NCBI GenBank assembly: GCA_029245955.1
Contig: JAQWOH010000060.1
Coordinates: 1-64,000, forward strand
DNA: 64,000 nucleotides
Reading direction: 5' to 3'
DNA from: Fuerstiella sp.
Lineage (GTDB): Bacteria; Planctomycetota; Planctomycetia; Planctomycetales; Planctomycetaceae
Part shown: positions 54,614-63,844 of the stretch, in pieces
Layout: each line of letters opens with the position of its first letter
How positions within the stretch are numbered: position 1 is the stretch's first letter
Notes under the pieces: model-generated
The model's input: the letters and a program-made list of their open reading frames with translations, nothing else
What the model was told of the DNA's origin: nothing
The model's database searches: none
Position numbers and translations under genes: made by a program

Positions 54614-55873
54614 TTACGATCCCGCTCGTAACCGTTTTGTGGCGTCCATTACCAACTCGACAGCAGCAGCGACGGAAAACGCGCTGGCACATACAAAAAA
54701 GACCGAGTCTGTCCGCTGCCATCGTCGGCTCCGCAGACCAGAAGTTTCGGTGCCATGATAACGCTGACTGACGCACCGAAGTTCCCCCACCCGAACATCG
54801 CCGCTGTATTCCGACCGCCCACGTTCTGCATGAATCCCCGGACTGGAGGATTGCCCTTATCTGTCATCAATGACACGATGACGCAGCAGACCACGCTGCC
54901 CCAGACGGATTCGATGGAGGCGCAACACAGATAGGAGAGGCCTGCGATGGTAATCGCAGGCCTCGACCCTGAGGAGGCCCAAATCGCTTGCCGCTGGTGT
55001 CGGTTGCCGCCCCTCCAATAAGTTGCCCCAGCATGTCGGTTGCCAGAATAATTGTCACCATCAGAGCACCGCGCTTTTCGGACAGCCCCTTTGATTCCTT
55101 CAGATGTGTCGGCAGCCAGGTAATCAGAAAGGCCCATCCAATGTTGATGGAAAGCTGGCTGAGTGTGAGTTTAACTACCGACTTCTGCTGGTGCAGCAGA
55201 CCTTCAGCATCTTCAGAATGTCCCCCACCCGGGACCGATGGTCGTCCGTGAGCGTCCCGACAAGGTCCTGTTCGGCTGCATTACACGAAAGGTGTTTCGA
55301 CGGTCGGTCACGCACGGGCCACCAGTATCCAATGGCCTTAAGAAGGCTAAAGACTCCGTACAGCCACAGTGTGTTGCGCCGGCTCCGATGTACAGAATAC
55401 AGATCGTGGTCAGAAACAAAGGGCCAGCGTCCTCGGCATCCCAGACGAGGCCTGAAAGAGATCAGCGAGATGGCTACTCCCCGTTGTTCCGGACGTGTCC
55501 AGCGTCGCAGGGCCGTGTTGCTGGTCGGGTACACACCTGCCTGAGCGACACCGCAGCCAAGTCTGATCGCCAGTAATCCAAACCAACTCGTCATGAATCC
55601 TGTCATGGCTGTCAGCGCTGACCAGTCCAGGATGTAACCAGTCAGCATCTTGCGAGATACGAATCGATCTCTGAACCTACCCGTGGGAACCTGAAACAGG
55701 GCATGGGTGAAGAACAAAAAAACCAGAATGCTGCCGTTCCTATCCTTCGACAACGGCACGTCATTATCGAACGAATCGGACTTCACGATATCGCTCAGGC
55801 AAACGCGACCCAGATACAGGCTGAACGTCATCAACACGCCGGCGGCGTCGATGAGGTAACGAACGGTGGACAT
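54614..55873 (-). pseudogene. full-length MFS transporter disrupted by several frameshifts
   Basis: Reading the minus strand gives one MFS (ACS/anion:cation-symporter-like) protein spread over different frames. MSTVRYLIDAAGVLMTFSLY through MTGFMTSWFGLLAIRLGCGV and AQAGVYPTSNTALRRWTRPE (from 55873) is the N-terminal half. After shifts, LTLSQLSINIGWAFLITWLP and LKESKGLSEKRG appear, then MVTIILATDMLGQLIGGAAT, MQNVGGRNTAAMFGWGNFGA, and finally FFVCASAFSVAAAVELVMDA-TKRL, ending in TAA at 54614. The span (1260 nt) equals a normal ~420-residue MFS protein, so nothing large is deleted; at least four frameshifts occur. It is a pseudogene, apparently recent. It sits divergently next to the VCBS gene. 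Confidence 0.85.
54937..54964. repeat. perfect 12-bp inverted repeat inside the MFS pseudogene
   Basis: GAGGCCTGCGAT, a GGTA loop, then ATCGCAGGCCTC: a perfect 12-bp stem with a 4-nt loop. It lies inside a region that should encode transmembrane segments of the MFS transporter, near a frameshift. It resembles an intrinsic-terminator stem or a small inserted palindrome, though no T-tract follows on either strand. Confidence 0.75.
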
Positions 55874-56096
55874 CGTGCGTCCGCCGGGTGGCATACTTGG
55901 CGCCGTGATCACACCGGCAGAAGTCACATACGACGACTTCCGCGTCTCAGCCCCGGTCATTTCTTATCCTTACGTCGGTCTGCCGTTAGTGAAGGGAGTT
56001 CCTGAAGACTACAACTTTTCGGAAGTTCCCGTACGATGTCATCTTCAAACGATACTGATTGCCATGATTTGCCACCGAATCAGCAAGGAGCGTCCC

Positions 56097-57263
56097 ATGA
56101 ACTCATTCGTCCGTCAGGTCACTCAGTGCATTTTCACTTCTACCGTCCTCATCGCGTGTGCGGTTGTCGGTGAGCCGGCGGAGACGACCTGGGTGAAGTA
56201 CACGATCTTTGAGGGCGAAGGCTGCATGACAGCGGTCGCCGCAGATTATACAGGCGATGGTATCGTCGACGTGATCGCCGATGTTGGTCGCGGGCATACA
56301 CGTCTGTTTGTGGGACCCGACTGGAAAACCTTACAGCTGGATGACGATCATGGCGGTCGTTATATCCACAGCGAAACATGGGACGTGGATGCGGACGGTG
56401 ACCTGGATTATATCGGAGCCCGTTACAATCCGGGTCTGATCACGTGGTATGAACAGCCGGACGAGCCACTGACCCAGCCATGGAAGCGACGTCTGATCGA
56501 TGACCAGGTCCACGGAATTCATGGAATCATCAAAGGTGATGTGGATTTGGACGGGAAAATTGATCTACTGGCAACCAGTGCTCAACCATTGGATCCTTAT
56601 CCCGATTCGCTAGCGTGGATTGCCCCGCCGAAAAACGTTCGGTCAGGTGATCCCTGGGCCAGGACGATTTTCGCGGACCGAGATGCTCCCGGGTTGACCC
56701 ATTACGTCGGAGTGGGGGACATCAACGGTGATGGTCGGCCGGATGCTGCCACCGGTGCCAAAGGGGGCCCCACAGATACATCCGGAATGGGTGAATGGTT
56801 TGCCTGGTGGGAGGCTCCTGAAAATCCGCGTCAGGCATGGAAGAAGCACGCGTTGCCGGGCCGCCATCCGGGCGCCACCAATATTCATCCGGCAGACATC
56901 AACGGCGATGGCAATGTTGACCTGCTGGCATCTCGAGGCCATGGTCAGGGAGTCATCTGGTTTGAGGCGCCGTCCTGGAAAATCCACACGATTGATGCGA
57001 AAATCAAAGAGCCGCATTGTCTGGCTGTGCAGGACATCGATGGTGATGGTGATGTCGACGCCGCTACCTGTGCCTACGGCAGCAAGTTGTGTGTATGGTA
57101 TGAAAACCTCGGCAATGGAAAGTTTGTCCGCCACGTTGTGGGCAGGAATCAGGAGGCCTACGATATTCGGGTTGTCGACATGGACAAAGATGGCAACCTG
57201 GATTTTCTGGTTGCCGGTCGCGGCAGCAATAATGTTGTCTGGTATCAGAATCCAGGCGACTGA
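56097..57263 (+). CDS. secreted FG-GAP/VCBS repeat protein
   Basis: A 388-residue protein with a signal peptide (MNSFVRQVTQCIFTSTVLIA, cleavage near ACAVVG). The mature part is a seven-bladed propeller of FG-GAP/VCBS repeats with Asp-rich calcium loops: AADYTGDGIVDVIADVGRGH, DVDADGDLDYIGARY, GDVDLDGKIDLLATS, GDINGDGRPDAATGA, ADINGDGNVDLLASRG, QDIDGDGDVDAATCAYG and VDMDKDGNLDFLVAGRG. Such proteins are common and unassigned in planctomycetes; a binding or structural role is likely. The start at 56097 has AAGGAG at 56085-56090 with 6-nt spacing; the frame is open for 77 codons upstream without similarity. It is followed by a PQQ-type propeller. Confidence 0.88.
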   Translation: MNSFVRQVTQCIFTSTVLIACAVVGEPAETTWVKYTIFEGEGCMTAVAADYTGDGIVDVIADVGRGHTRLFVGPDWKTLQLDDDHGGRYIHSETWDVDADGDLDYIGARYNPGLITWYEQPDEPLTQPWKRRLIDDQVHGIHGIIKGDVDLDGKIDLLATSAQPLDPYPDSLAWIAPPKNVRSGDPWARTIFADRDAPGLTHYVGVGDINGDGRPDAATGAKGGPTDTSGMGEWFAWWEAPENPRQAWKKHALPGRHPGATNIHPADINGDGNVDLLASRGHGQGVIWFEAPSWKIHTIDAKIKEPHCLAVQDIDGDGDVDAATCAYGSKLCVWYENLGNGKFVRHVVGRNQEAYDIRVVDMDKDGNLDFLVAGRGSNNVVWYQNPGD

Positions 57264-57358
57264 CCAGATCCCGAACACGGCATCCCCCTGTTCCTTCGGT
57301 CACGGATGATGTGTCCTTATCCCGCCTCAGAAGTTTTTTCTTATTGGAATCGCCCGCC

Positions 57359-58654
57359 ATGAAAACCTGCTCGACGTATTTGATTGTTTCGTTGTTCGTC
57401 GGTGCCAACATTACCGTGGCAGATAACTGGCCGTCATGGCGTGGGCCGACCGGCAACGGTATTTGCACAGAGACAGATTTGCCGATCGAATGGGGCGAAG
57501 AAAAGAACGTCGCGTGGCGAGTTGCACTGCCCGGTCCGGCAGGGTCTACTCCTGTGATCTGGGAACAACAGGTCTTCCTGACTTCTGTCCACGGTGACAG
57601 CCTGCTCTTAATGTGTTTCGGCGCCGATGGAAAAGAACAATGGCGGCAAGAAGTGGGACAGGGCAACAGGGATGTCCGCGTCGACGAAGGCAATTCAGCG
57701 TCACCGTCACCCGTCACCGACGGCAAGCATGTCTGGAGCCTGATGAGCACCGGGCATCTGGCCTGTTTTGACCTATCCGGCAACCTTGTCTGGACGGTTG
57801 ATCTGCAGGAACGATACGGCAGATTCAATATCGCATTTGGAATGTCGTCAACGCCGGTTCTGCATGGCGGTCGTCTGTTTCTTCAATTGATTCATGGTGA
57901 CGGTGATGCTCAGACACAGGAGGCTCTGACGGCCGGACTGGATGCTGCTACCGGCAGGGAACTCTGGAGATCAGATCGAGTGACTAAAGCCAGTAAAGAA
58001 AACGAACATTCATATGCCTCGCCAATGTTATACGACTTCGACGGTATAAGTTTTCTGATCACTCACGGTGCAGATTACACGATGGCACATTCACTGAAGG
58101 ATGGCAGTGAGCTGTGGAGACTTGGTGGTTTGAATCCACAGGACGATCCTTCGCGGAATTATCACCCCACGCTGCGATTTGTATCGTCGCCAGCTGCGGC
58201 GGAGGGGATTATCATTTGTCCAACCGCAAAAAATGGCCCGGTGTTTGCGATTCGACCGGACCAGAGCGGCAATCTGACCAACAGCGAAGCTGCCCTGCTG
58301 TGGAGTCGTGACAAAAACACGCCGGACGTGCCTTCACCCCTGATTCACGATGATCTGGTCTACCTCTGTCGCGAAAACGGTATGTTGCTGTGTCTGGACA
58401 GGCAAACCGGCGACGAAGTATATCATGTTCGAACCAACAACGGTCGTCACCGTGCCTCTCCGGTACTCGCGGACGGCCACATCTATCTCACCGCGCGGGA
58501 CAACGGCACGATTACGGTCGTCAAGACCGGCCGCGACTTCGAGATTATCGCACAGAATAAAATCAGCGAGGTGATTTCATCCTCGCCGGCCGTGTCCGAC
58601 GGCACGATCTACCTGAGAACCTTCGAAGCGTTGTGGGCGATTCGAAATAAATAG
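57359..58654 (+). CDS. secreted PQQ-type beta-propeller protein
   Basis: A 431-residue protein with a signal peptide (MKTCSTYLIVSLFVGANITV, cleavage near ADNW). It opens with NWPSWRGPTGNGICTETDLP, the same motif as the protein at 45895, and shares repeats: MCFGADGKEQWRQEVG, LACFDLSGNLVWTVDL, DAATGRELWRSD, SLKDGSELWRLGG, LCLDRQTGDEVYHV. An eight-bladed pyrroloquinoline-quinone-like propeller is expected; no catalytic residues assigned. It follows the VCBS gene by 95 bp on the same strand and is likely co-transcribed. Start at 57359 begins the signal peptide; the open frame extends 16 codons upstream. Confidence 0.88.
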   Translation: MKTCSTYLIVSLFVGANITVADNWPSWRGPTGNGICTETDLPIEWGEEKNVAWRVALPGPAGSTPVIWEQQVFLTSVHGDSLLLMCFGADGKEQWRQEVGQGNRDVRVDEGNSASPSPVTDGKHVWSLMSTGHLACFDLSGNLVWTVDLQERYGRFNIAFGMSSTPVLHGGRLFLQLIHGDGDAQTQEALTAGLDAATGRELWRSDRVTKASKENEHSYASPMLYDFDGISFLITHGADYTMAHSLKDGSELWRLGGLNPQDDPSRNYHPTLRFVSSPAAAEGIIICPTAKNGPVFAIRPDQSGNLTNSEAALLWSRDKNTPDVPSPLIHDDLVYLCRENGMLLCLDRQTGDEVYHVRTNNGRHRASPVLADGHIYLTARDNGTITVVKTGRDFEIIAQNKISEVISSSPAVSDGTIYLRTFEALWAIRNK

Positions 58655-58987
58655 CGAGGAATGAACTACGGCCCGCTTGAGCTGGATGCCGGGTCCGGCA
58701 ATTCATCGCGGTGGTGGCCATCCGTGCGACCGCCGCGAGCGATTCCTCCGTTCACTGATGCCGTTAATGGCGCGGACCGCTACTGCGGTTAACCGATCGT
58801 GTTCGGTTGTGTACGTGGTTGACTGACAGCACCCCGCTGCTGCAGTGACCTCATGACAGTCAGATGGGCACATAAAAGATGCTTCTTCGACGCGGCATCC
58901 AGGCGAGCGGTTTCAATTAACTGCCACGTCATTGTCTTCAATATTTCACACGGTTGTCGGTGACACGCCCGTGGCCCAGATCCTCCG
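58655..58987. other. intergenic region between convergent genes
   Basis: About 333 bp between the propeller gene (+) and the DUF1501 gene (-). No gene, hairpin or repeat was identified. Confidence 0.5.
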
Positions 58988-60445
58988 TTAGGCCAGAACG
59001 GGTGCGATAATCTCACCGTGAACGTCCGTCAGACGGAAACGTCGTCCCTGATAGCGGAACGTCAACTGTTTGTGATCGATTCCCATCAGATGCAGCAGCG
59101 TTGCATGGAGGTCGTGAACGGACACGGGATCTGTCGCAGTGTTGTAACACAACTCATCCGTCTGACCGTACGAGACGCCGCCTCTGATGCCTCCTCCGGC
59201 CATCCACATGGTGAAGCATCGCGGGTGATGGTCTCGTCCGAAATTCTCAGACAGATGGCCCTGACAGTAATTGGTCCGCCCGAACTCGCCACCCCAGATT
59301 ACCAATGTGTCGTTCAGCAGGCCACGCTGTTTCAGATCCAGGACCAGCGCGGCAGAGGCTCGGTCCGTTTCCTGGCACTGTCTGGTGATGCCGCCGGGCA
59401 GGCCACCATGCTGGTCCCAGCCGGGATGATAAAGCTGAACAAAACGAACACCTCGTTCACAGAGCCGCCGGGCCAGCAGGCAGTTTGCGGCATACGTACC
59501 AGGAGTCCTTGCATCCGGCCCATAAAGCGCAAAGGCGTGTTCGGTCTCTGAGGACAGGTCCGTCACTTCCGGAACTGAAGCCTGCATACGGAAGGCCAGT
59601 TCGTGCTGAGCGATCTGTGTCTCGACAATCGGATCCGGTGTTTGAGCGGTTTTCGACAGGTGAAGTTTCTGCAGTGCGTCCAGCATTCGCCGTTTACTGG
59701 CTCGATCCAGTCCGTCCGGATTATTCACGTACAGAACGGGATCATTTCCGGCACGGAATCGCACTCCCTGGTGTCGCGACGGCAGAAATCCGCTGCCCCA
59801 CAGGCGAGACACCAATGGCTGGCCGCCTTTGTTTTTTGTAACCATCACAACAAACGCGGGCAGGTTGCTGTTTTCTGATCCCAGTCCGTAGTCCAGCCAG
59901 GCACCCATACTGGGACGGCCGGGAAACTGACTGCCAGACTGCATGAACGTAACGCCCGGCCCGTGATTGATGGCGGGGGTATGCATTGACTTGATGAAGC
60001 ACAGGTCGTCGGCGATGTTTGCAGTGTGAGGCAGCAGGTCGCTTAGCCACGCGCCGCTGTCGCCATGCTGTTGAAACTGAAAGGGAGAACCCACCAGAGG
60101 CAGCGTCGCCTGATTTCCGCTCATGGCCGTCAACCGTTGACCTTTGCGCACCTCAGCGGGAAGTTCCTGACCCTGCAAGTCGTTGAGCAGTGGCTTATAG
60201 TCGAACAGGTCCATCTGGGACGGACCACCGCTCTGGAATAAATAGATCACGCGTTTGGCCCGCGGGGCCAAATTGTGAGCGGCGGAACCCGCCACATCCG
60301 CGGCCGATGTGGCTGACGAATCCAGCAAATTGGTCAGTGCAATGCCGCCGAATCCGAGGCTGAAATTTTGTAGAATCGAACGTCGCGACATCGCAGAAGA
60401 ATCATCAAATCCCATACACTGAGAATACCCCGACAGAATTGGCAT
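58988..60445 (-). CDS. DUF1501 domain-containing protein (Tat-exported)
   Basis: A 485-residue member of the DUF1501 family that is abundant in planctomycetes and often sits beside DUF1549/DUF1553 proteins (no such partner is visible here). N-terminal Tat-like signal: MSRRSILQNFSLGFGGIALT at ~19, then a linker to KRVIYLFQSGGPSQMDLFDY. Typical blocks: MPTPAIN-like SMHTPAINHGPGVTFMQSG, QFPGRPSMGAWLDYGLGSEN, GTYAANCLLARRLCERGVRF and WGGEFGRTNYCQ, which resemble the alkaline-phosphatase/sulfatase-like fold. Function unknown. The start is uncertain (60445, 60415 or 60391). Confidence 0.9.
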   Translation of the reverse strand: MPILSGYSQCMGFDDSSAMSRRSILQNFSLGFGGIALTNLLDSSATSAADVAGSAAHNLAPRAKRVIYLFQSGGPSQMDLFDYKPLLNDLQGQELPAEVRKGQRLTAMSGNQATLPLVGSPFQFQQHGDSGAWLSDLLPHTANIADDLCFIKSMHTPAINHGPGVTFMQSGSQFPGRPSMGAWLDYGLGSENSNLPAFVVMVTKNKGGQPLVSRLWGSGFLPSRHQGVRFRAGNDPVLYVNNPDGLDRASKRRMLDALQKLHLSKTAQTPDPIVETQIAQHELAFRMQASVPEVTDLSSETEHAFALYGPDARTPGTYAANCLLARRLCERGVRFVQLYHPGWDQHGGLPGGITRQCQETDRASAALVLDLKQRGLLNDTLVIWGGEFGRTNYCQGHLSENFGRDHHPRCFTMWMAGGGIRGGVSYGQTDELCYNTATDPVSVHDLHATLLHLMGIDHKQLTFRYQGRRFRLTDVHGEIIAPVLA

Positions 60446-60587
60446 TTTGAATAAGCCCCTGTATCCGGCGCAACGATCCCACTTCCGTCGGGTTGCTGGC
60501 CAATGTTAGTTGTGCGGCAGGTACTGTCCCGTGAACACATCATAACGACCACAAAGACCAGACCCAACACAGGGGATTCATTCACAG

Positions 60588-60818
60588 ATGATTCAGCCTC
60601 TCCATTGCCCAGTGTGCGAAAAAAAACTTCCCGCACGTGCAGAAGCGGGTGTGTCGAGCTTTCCATTCTGCAGCGATCGGTGCCGTAAAGTGGATCTGCT
60701 CCGCTGGTGCGACGGGCGCTACGCCATTGTTGAGGATATTGATCCACAAGTGGCGCAGTTTCTGAAGGAGAATCCCAGCCTGCCAGGCCCGGGCGAAGGC
60801 AACGCAGTTTCAGACTAA
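60588..60818 (+). CDS. yacG: DNA gyrase inhibitor YacG-type zinc protein
   Basis: A 76-residue protein with the YacG zinc signature: HCPVCEKKLPARAEAG and then FPFCSDRCRKVDLLRWCDGR, giving the Cys4 zinc knuckle. The C-terminus is loose and acidic. In E. coli YacG binds GyrB and inhibits gyrase. In planctomycetes it stands alone, away from the coaE/zapD context. It lies divergent to the DUF1501 gene. Confidence 0.88.
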   Translation: MIQPLHCPVCEKKLPARAEAGVSSFPFCSDRCRKVDLLRWCDGRYAIVEDIDPQVAQFLKENPSLPGPGEGNAVSD

Positions 60819-60910
60819 CGATCGGTTCACTTGAACTTCAGGCAGCTTATCGAATGCACGACTCTTCGTGGCACCAGACTGCCTGATATTCAGTAACTGC
60901 ATCCGGCCTG

Positions 60911-62707
60911 CTACTGGACTTGGTCGATCTGGATCGAAAGCTCCTGCAACTGCCGTACGTCAACGGCAGCCGGGGCTCCGGTCAGCAGGTCTGAGGCTCT
61001 TTGTGTCTTGGGAAACGCGACGATGTCACGGATGTTGTCATCACCCGCCAGTAGCATGACCCAGCGGTCCAGCCCCAGTGCAACGCCCGCGTGAGGAGGT
61101 GCTCCGTAGCGAAGAGCTTCCAGCAGAAATCCGAAGCGTGCCTCTGCTTCTTCCTCCTTGATGTTCAGCAGATCGAACACTCTTTGCTGAACCGCTGAAT
61201 CGTGAATACGAACACTACCGCTGGCGGCTTCATAACCATTAATGACGAGATCGTAGGAATCCGCTCTTACTTTGGCCGGGTCGCTGTCCAGAAGTTCAGC
61301 GTCATCTTTGTGTGGCTGGCAGAACGGATGGTGTTCCGCATCGTATCGATGCTCGTCTTCGTTCCATGTCAACAGTGGAAAGTCCACAACCCACAGTGCG
61401 CTGAAGGAATCCGGGTCGTACAGTTTCAGTTCTTTACCGAGCCGGTTCCGCAACGCCGCCAGGGCGTTTGATGTCACGTTGGCTTTGTCGGCGACAAACA
61501 GCAACAGGTCGCCATCCTGTCCGTTCATGCGCTGAATGATTTCCTGCTGCTGTTCGTCACTGAAGAATTTCGCTATCGTCGATTCCAGTCTGCCGCCGGC
61601 GACCTTCATGTACGCAAGGCCTTTGGCTCCGTATTCGCCCACGAAATTCTTGAGATCTATATCCAGCAGGCGGCGACTGTACTTGTCTGCAGCACCCGTG
61701 GCATTGATGCCCCGCACGCGACCGCCACTCGCGATAACAGACTTAAAGACACCAAATTCGCTGGCCGCACCGATATCTCCGATGTCAATGAGTTCCAGTC
61801 CGAATCGCAGGTCAGGCTTGTCGGAACCGTAGCGCTCCATCACGTCGGCATGCGTGTAACGCGGCAGTGGTGTCGGCAGGTCAATGTCACGGACCTGCAT
61901 CACTGCGTGGGACAGCAGGCCATCAATGGTCTTCAGAATGTCGTCGCGTTCAACGAACGCCATTTCCACATCAATCTGAGTGAATTCGGGCTGCCGATCC
62001 GCGCGCAGGTCCTCGTCCCGAAAGCAACGAGCAATCTGGTAGTAGCGGTCAAAGCCGGACACCATCAGAATCTGTTTGTAGATTTGGGGAGACTGCGGCA
62101 ACGCATAAAAAGCTCCTTGATGGACTCGGCTGGGCACCAGGTAATCCCGGGCCCCTTCGGGAGTGCTGCGGCCGAGGATCGGAGTTTCGATTTCAAGGAA
62201 CTCAAGTCCGTCAAAGTACTGCCGTACCGCCTGCGTCAGCCTGTGCCGCAGAATGATATTCTGCTGCAGAGTCGAACGCCGCAGATCGACGAACCGATAC
62301 TTCAGACGCAACTCCTCGTTGGGGAGATCGGCCCCATCGACTTCAAACGGCGGTGTCTTGCTGGTGCTGAATACGGTCAGCCTGTGGACTCGAACTTCAA
62401 CATCACCGGTGGCCAGCTTGGGATTGACGAGATCGTCGCCGCGGTATCGCACGACACCCTCTACCTGAATCACGTCTTCACGCCGCAGTCTCCGGGCGAT
62501 GGCGTCGATTTCGCTGTTTTCTTCGGTGTTGAAGACGATCTGCGTCTTGCCATAGCGGTCCCTCAGGTCGACAAATACCAGGTTTTCTCCGTGGTCCCGG
62601 TAGCTGTTGACCCAGCCGGAAAGATGAACGGACTCGTCTTCATGAGTGCGACGTAATTCGCCGCAGGTATGTGATCTGAGCACTGTGTGTGTCCAAGGAA
62701 AGGCCAT
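60911..62707 (-). CDS. aspS: aspartyl-tRNA synthetase
   Basis: A 598-residue bacterial-type class IIb synthetase. The N-terminal OB-fold ([20 protein letters not shown]) is followed by the catalytic core: motif 1 with [20 protein letters not shown]; motif 2 [20 protein letters not shown]; the GAD insertion domain; and motif 3 [20 protein letters not shown]. The anticodon-binding loop has His39 where P. aeruginosa non-discriminating AspRS has His31 and discriminating E. coli has Leu, so it may also charge tRNA-Asn, with GatCAB. A predicted shortfall in the second position makes that tentative. Cytoplasmic, monocistronic. Confidence 0.95.
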   Translation of the reverse strand: MAFPWTHTVLRSHTCGELRRTHEDESVHLSGWVNSYRDHGENLVFVDLRDRYGKTQIVFNTEENSEIDAIARRLRREDVIQVEGVVRYRGDDLVNPKLATGDVEVRVHRLTVFSTSKTPPFEVDGADLPNEELRLKYRFVDLRRSTLQQNIILRHRLTQAVRQYFDGLEFLEIETPILGRSTPEGARDYLVPSRVHQGAFYALPQSPQIYKQILMVSGFDRYYQIARCFRDEDLRADRQPEFTQIDVEMAFVERDDILKTIDGLLSHAVMQVRDIDLPTPLPRYTHADVMERYGSDKPDLRFGLELIDIGDIGAASEFGVFKSVIASGGRVRGINATGAADKYSRRLLDIDLKNFVGEYGAKGLAYMKVAGGRLESTIAKFFSDEQQQEIIQRMNGQDGDLLLFVADKANVTSNALAALRNRLGKELKLYDPDSFSALWVVDFPLLTWNEDEHRYDAEHHPFCQPHKDDAELLDSDPAKVRADSYDLVINGYEAASGSVRIHDSAVQQRVFDLLNIKEEEAEARFGFLLEALRYGAPPHAGVALGLDRWVMLLAGDDNIRDIVAFPKTQRASDLLTGAPAAVDVRQLQELSIQIDQVQ

Positions 62708-62939
62708 TTAAAGGAGGCGGAATTATAAATCTCACGAATTCCGTGAGAAACAGGTCGGCGAAACGATCCCGCGACAATTCGCCAGTTAGTTCGAGTTACT
62801 GCCGATATCGGACATTTCGCCGCCCGTGCGGCAGAAGTTCACAGACATCTGCGCTGCCGACTGAGAGGGGCGATCAACAATCCATCCTGAACCCTGCCGG
62901 GTATTCGACGGGCATCGAACGGATCAGCACAATGACCCG

Positions 62940-63380
62940 TTAGTCATCGTCTTCGATAATCGGCAGTTCTGAATTTCGCTCACGTTCCATTGTGAGTCTG
63001 GTCCCGCCTTCGCTGTATTCAACGAAATTCAGGTATGCCCTCATCAACATTAGGCCGCGCCCGCAGGCGCGCTCAATGAAATTGTCGTCTGTGGGGTCAG
63101 GCACAGCTTCCGGGACAAACCCTTCACCTTCATCCGTAACCTCCACACGCAGTTTCTCGTCGCTGACATCCGCAAAAACCGTGACTTTTTTTTCCAGGTC
63201 ATTGCCATTGCCGTGTTTGATTGCATTGGTTATGCCCTCTTCCAGCGAGAGCCGCATCGCAAAGATGTCTCTCATGCTGTACTCATGCTTTTCCATCAGC
63301 GCGATGATCTGCTCCTGAACAGCCAATCCCTCCGTGGTGTCGCTAGGAATTTGCACGTTGAGCTGAGACGCTGCAGGCAT
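62940..63380 (-). CDS. anti-sigma-factor / RsbW-like serine kinase (HATPase)
   Basis: A 146-residue GHKL-type kinase. The N box is RLSLEEGITNAIKHGN (Glu, Asn), the G1 box is VEVTDEGEGFVPEAVPDP and the G2 box is ERACGRGLMLMRAYLNFV, all as in RsbW/SpoIIAB-type kinases that phosphorylate STAS partners and bind sigma factors. The C-terminus is acidic (EDDD). Start at 63380 rather than 63413 because the RsbW fold starts at LNVQIPSDT. It lies 113 bp downstream of the STAS gene on the same strand. The matching PP2C phosphatases are at 18-22 kb. Confidence 0.9.
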   Translation of the reverse strand: MPAASQLNVQIPSDTTEGLAVQEQIIALMEKHEYSMRDIFAMRLSLEEGITNAIKHGNGNDLEKKVTVFADVSDEKLRVEVTDEGEGFVPEAVPDPTDDNFIERACGRGLMLMRAYLNFVEYSEGGTRLTMERERNSELPIIEDDD

Positions 63381-63493
63381 GAAAAAGCTCGTGTGAGACG
63401 GGAACGCGGACAAAAAGGAAGCGGGCTGAACAGTGACCGCCCAAGTACACGATTGCTGTGCACCGACGATCAGGACATCAGGTTATCCATACA

Positions 63494-63844
63494 TCAAAAC
63501 TTGGACAACGCGTCATCCAGATCGCCACACAGGGTGAGCACCTTATGCAGCTGCGTAATCTTAAACACGTCCATGATGTCCTTCTGGATATTACACAGCG
63601 CACACTTCCCACCAGCTGCGGTGACTTTCTTGTGCATTGTGATCAGCTTGCCCAGTGCCGCACTCGACAGGTACTCCACAAGGGAAAAGTCCAGCACGAT
63701 CTGAGTTCGACCATCCTGCTCCACAAGGCCGAACAGTTCCTGCCCGATCTTGTCAATGTTGGCCTCATCGAGAATCTTCTTGTCGAGAAACCGCGCCACC
63801 GTGACGGATCCTACTTCTTCGATGTCAATTCGTTGTTCTGACAT
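63494..63844 (-). CDS. STAS-domain anti-anti-sigma factor
   Basis: A 116-residue single STAS domain (SpoIIAA/RsbV type). The phosphorylation loop is LVEYLSSAALGKLITMHKKV, with the conserved Ser (SSAALG). The fold follows: VGSVTVARFLDKKILDEANI, TQIVLDFSLVEYL, GGKCALCNI. Phosphorylation by the neighbouring RsbW-like kinase and dephosphorylation by PP2C proteins would set the switch. Cytoplasmic. It is upstream of the kinase gene in one operon; the right edge of the window lies 156 bp away with nothing recognisable there. Confidence 0.93.
   Translation of the reverse strand: MSEQRIDIEEVGSVTVARFLDKKILDEANIDKIGQELFGLVEQDGRTQIVLDFSLVEYLSSAALGKLITMHKKVTAAGGKCALCNIQKDIMDVFKITQLHKVLTLCGDLDDALSKF

Noticed and set aside
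61850-62656. Long + frame (268 codons) opposite aspS
   Set aside because: Shadow of aspS with no recognised domain.
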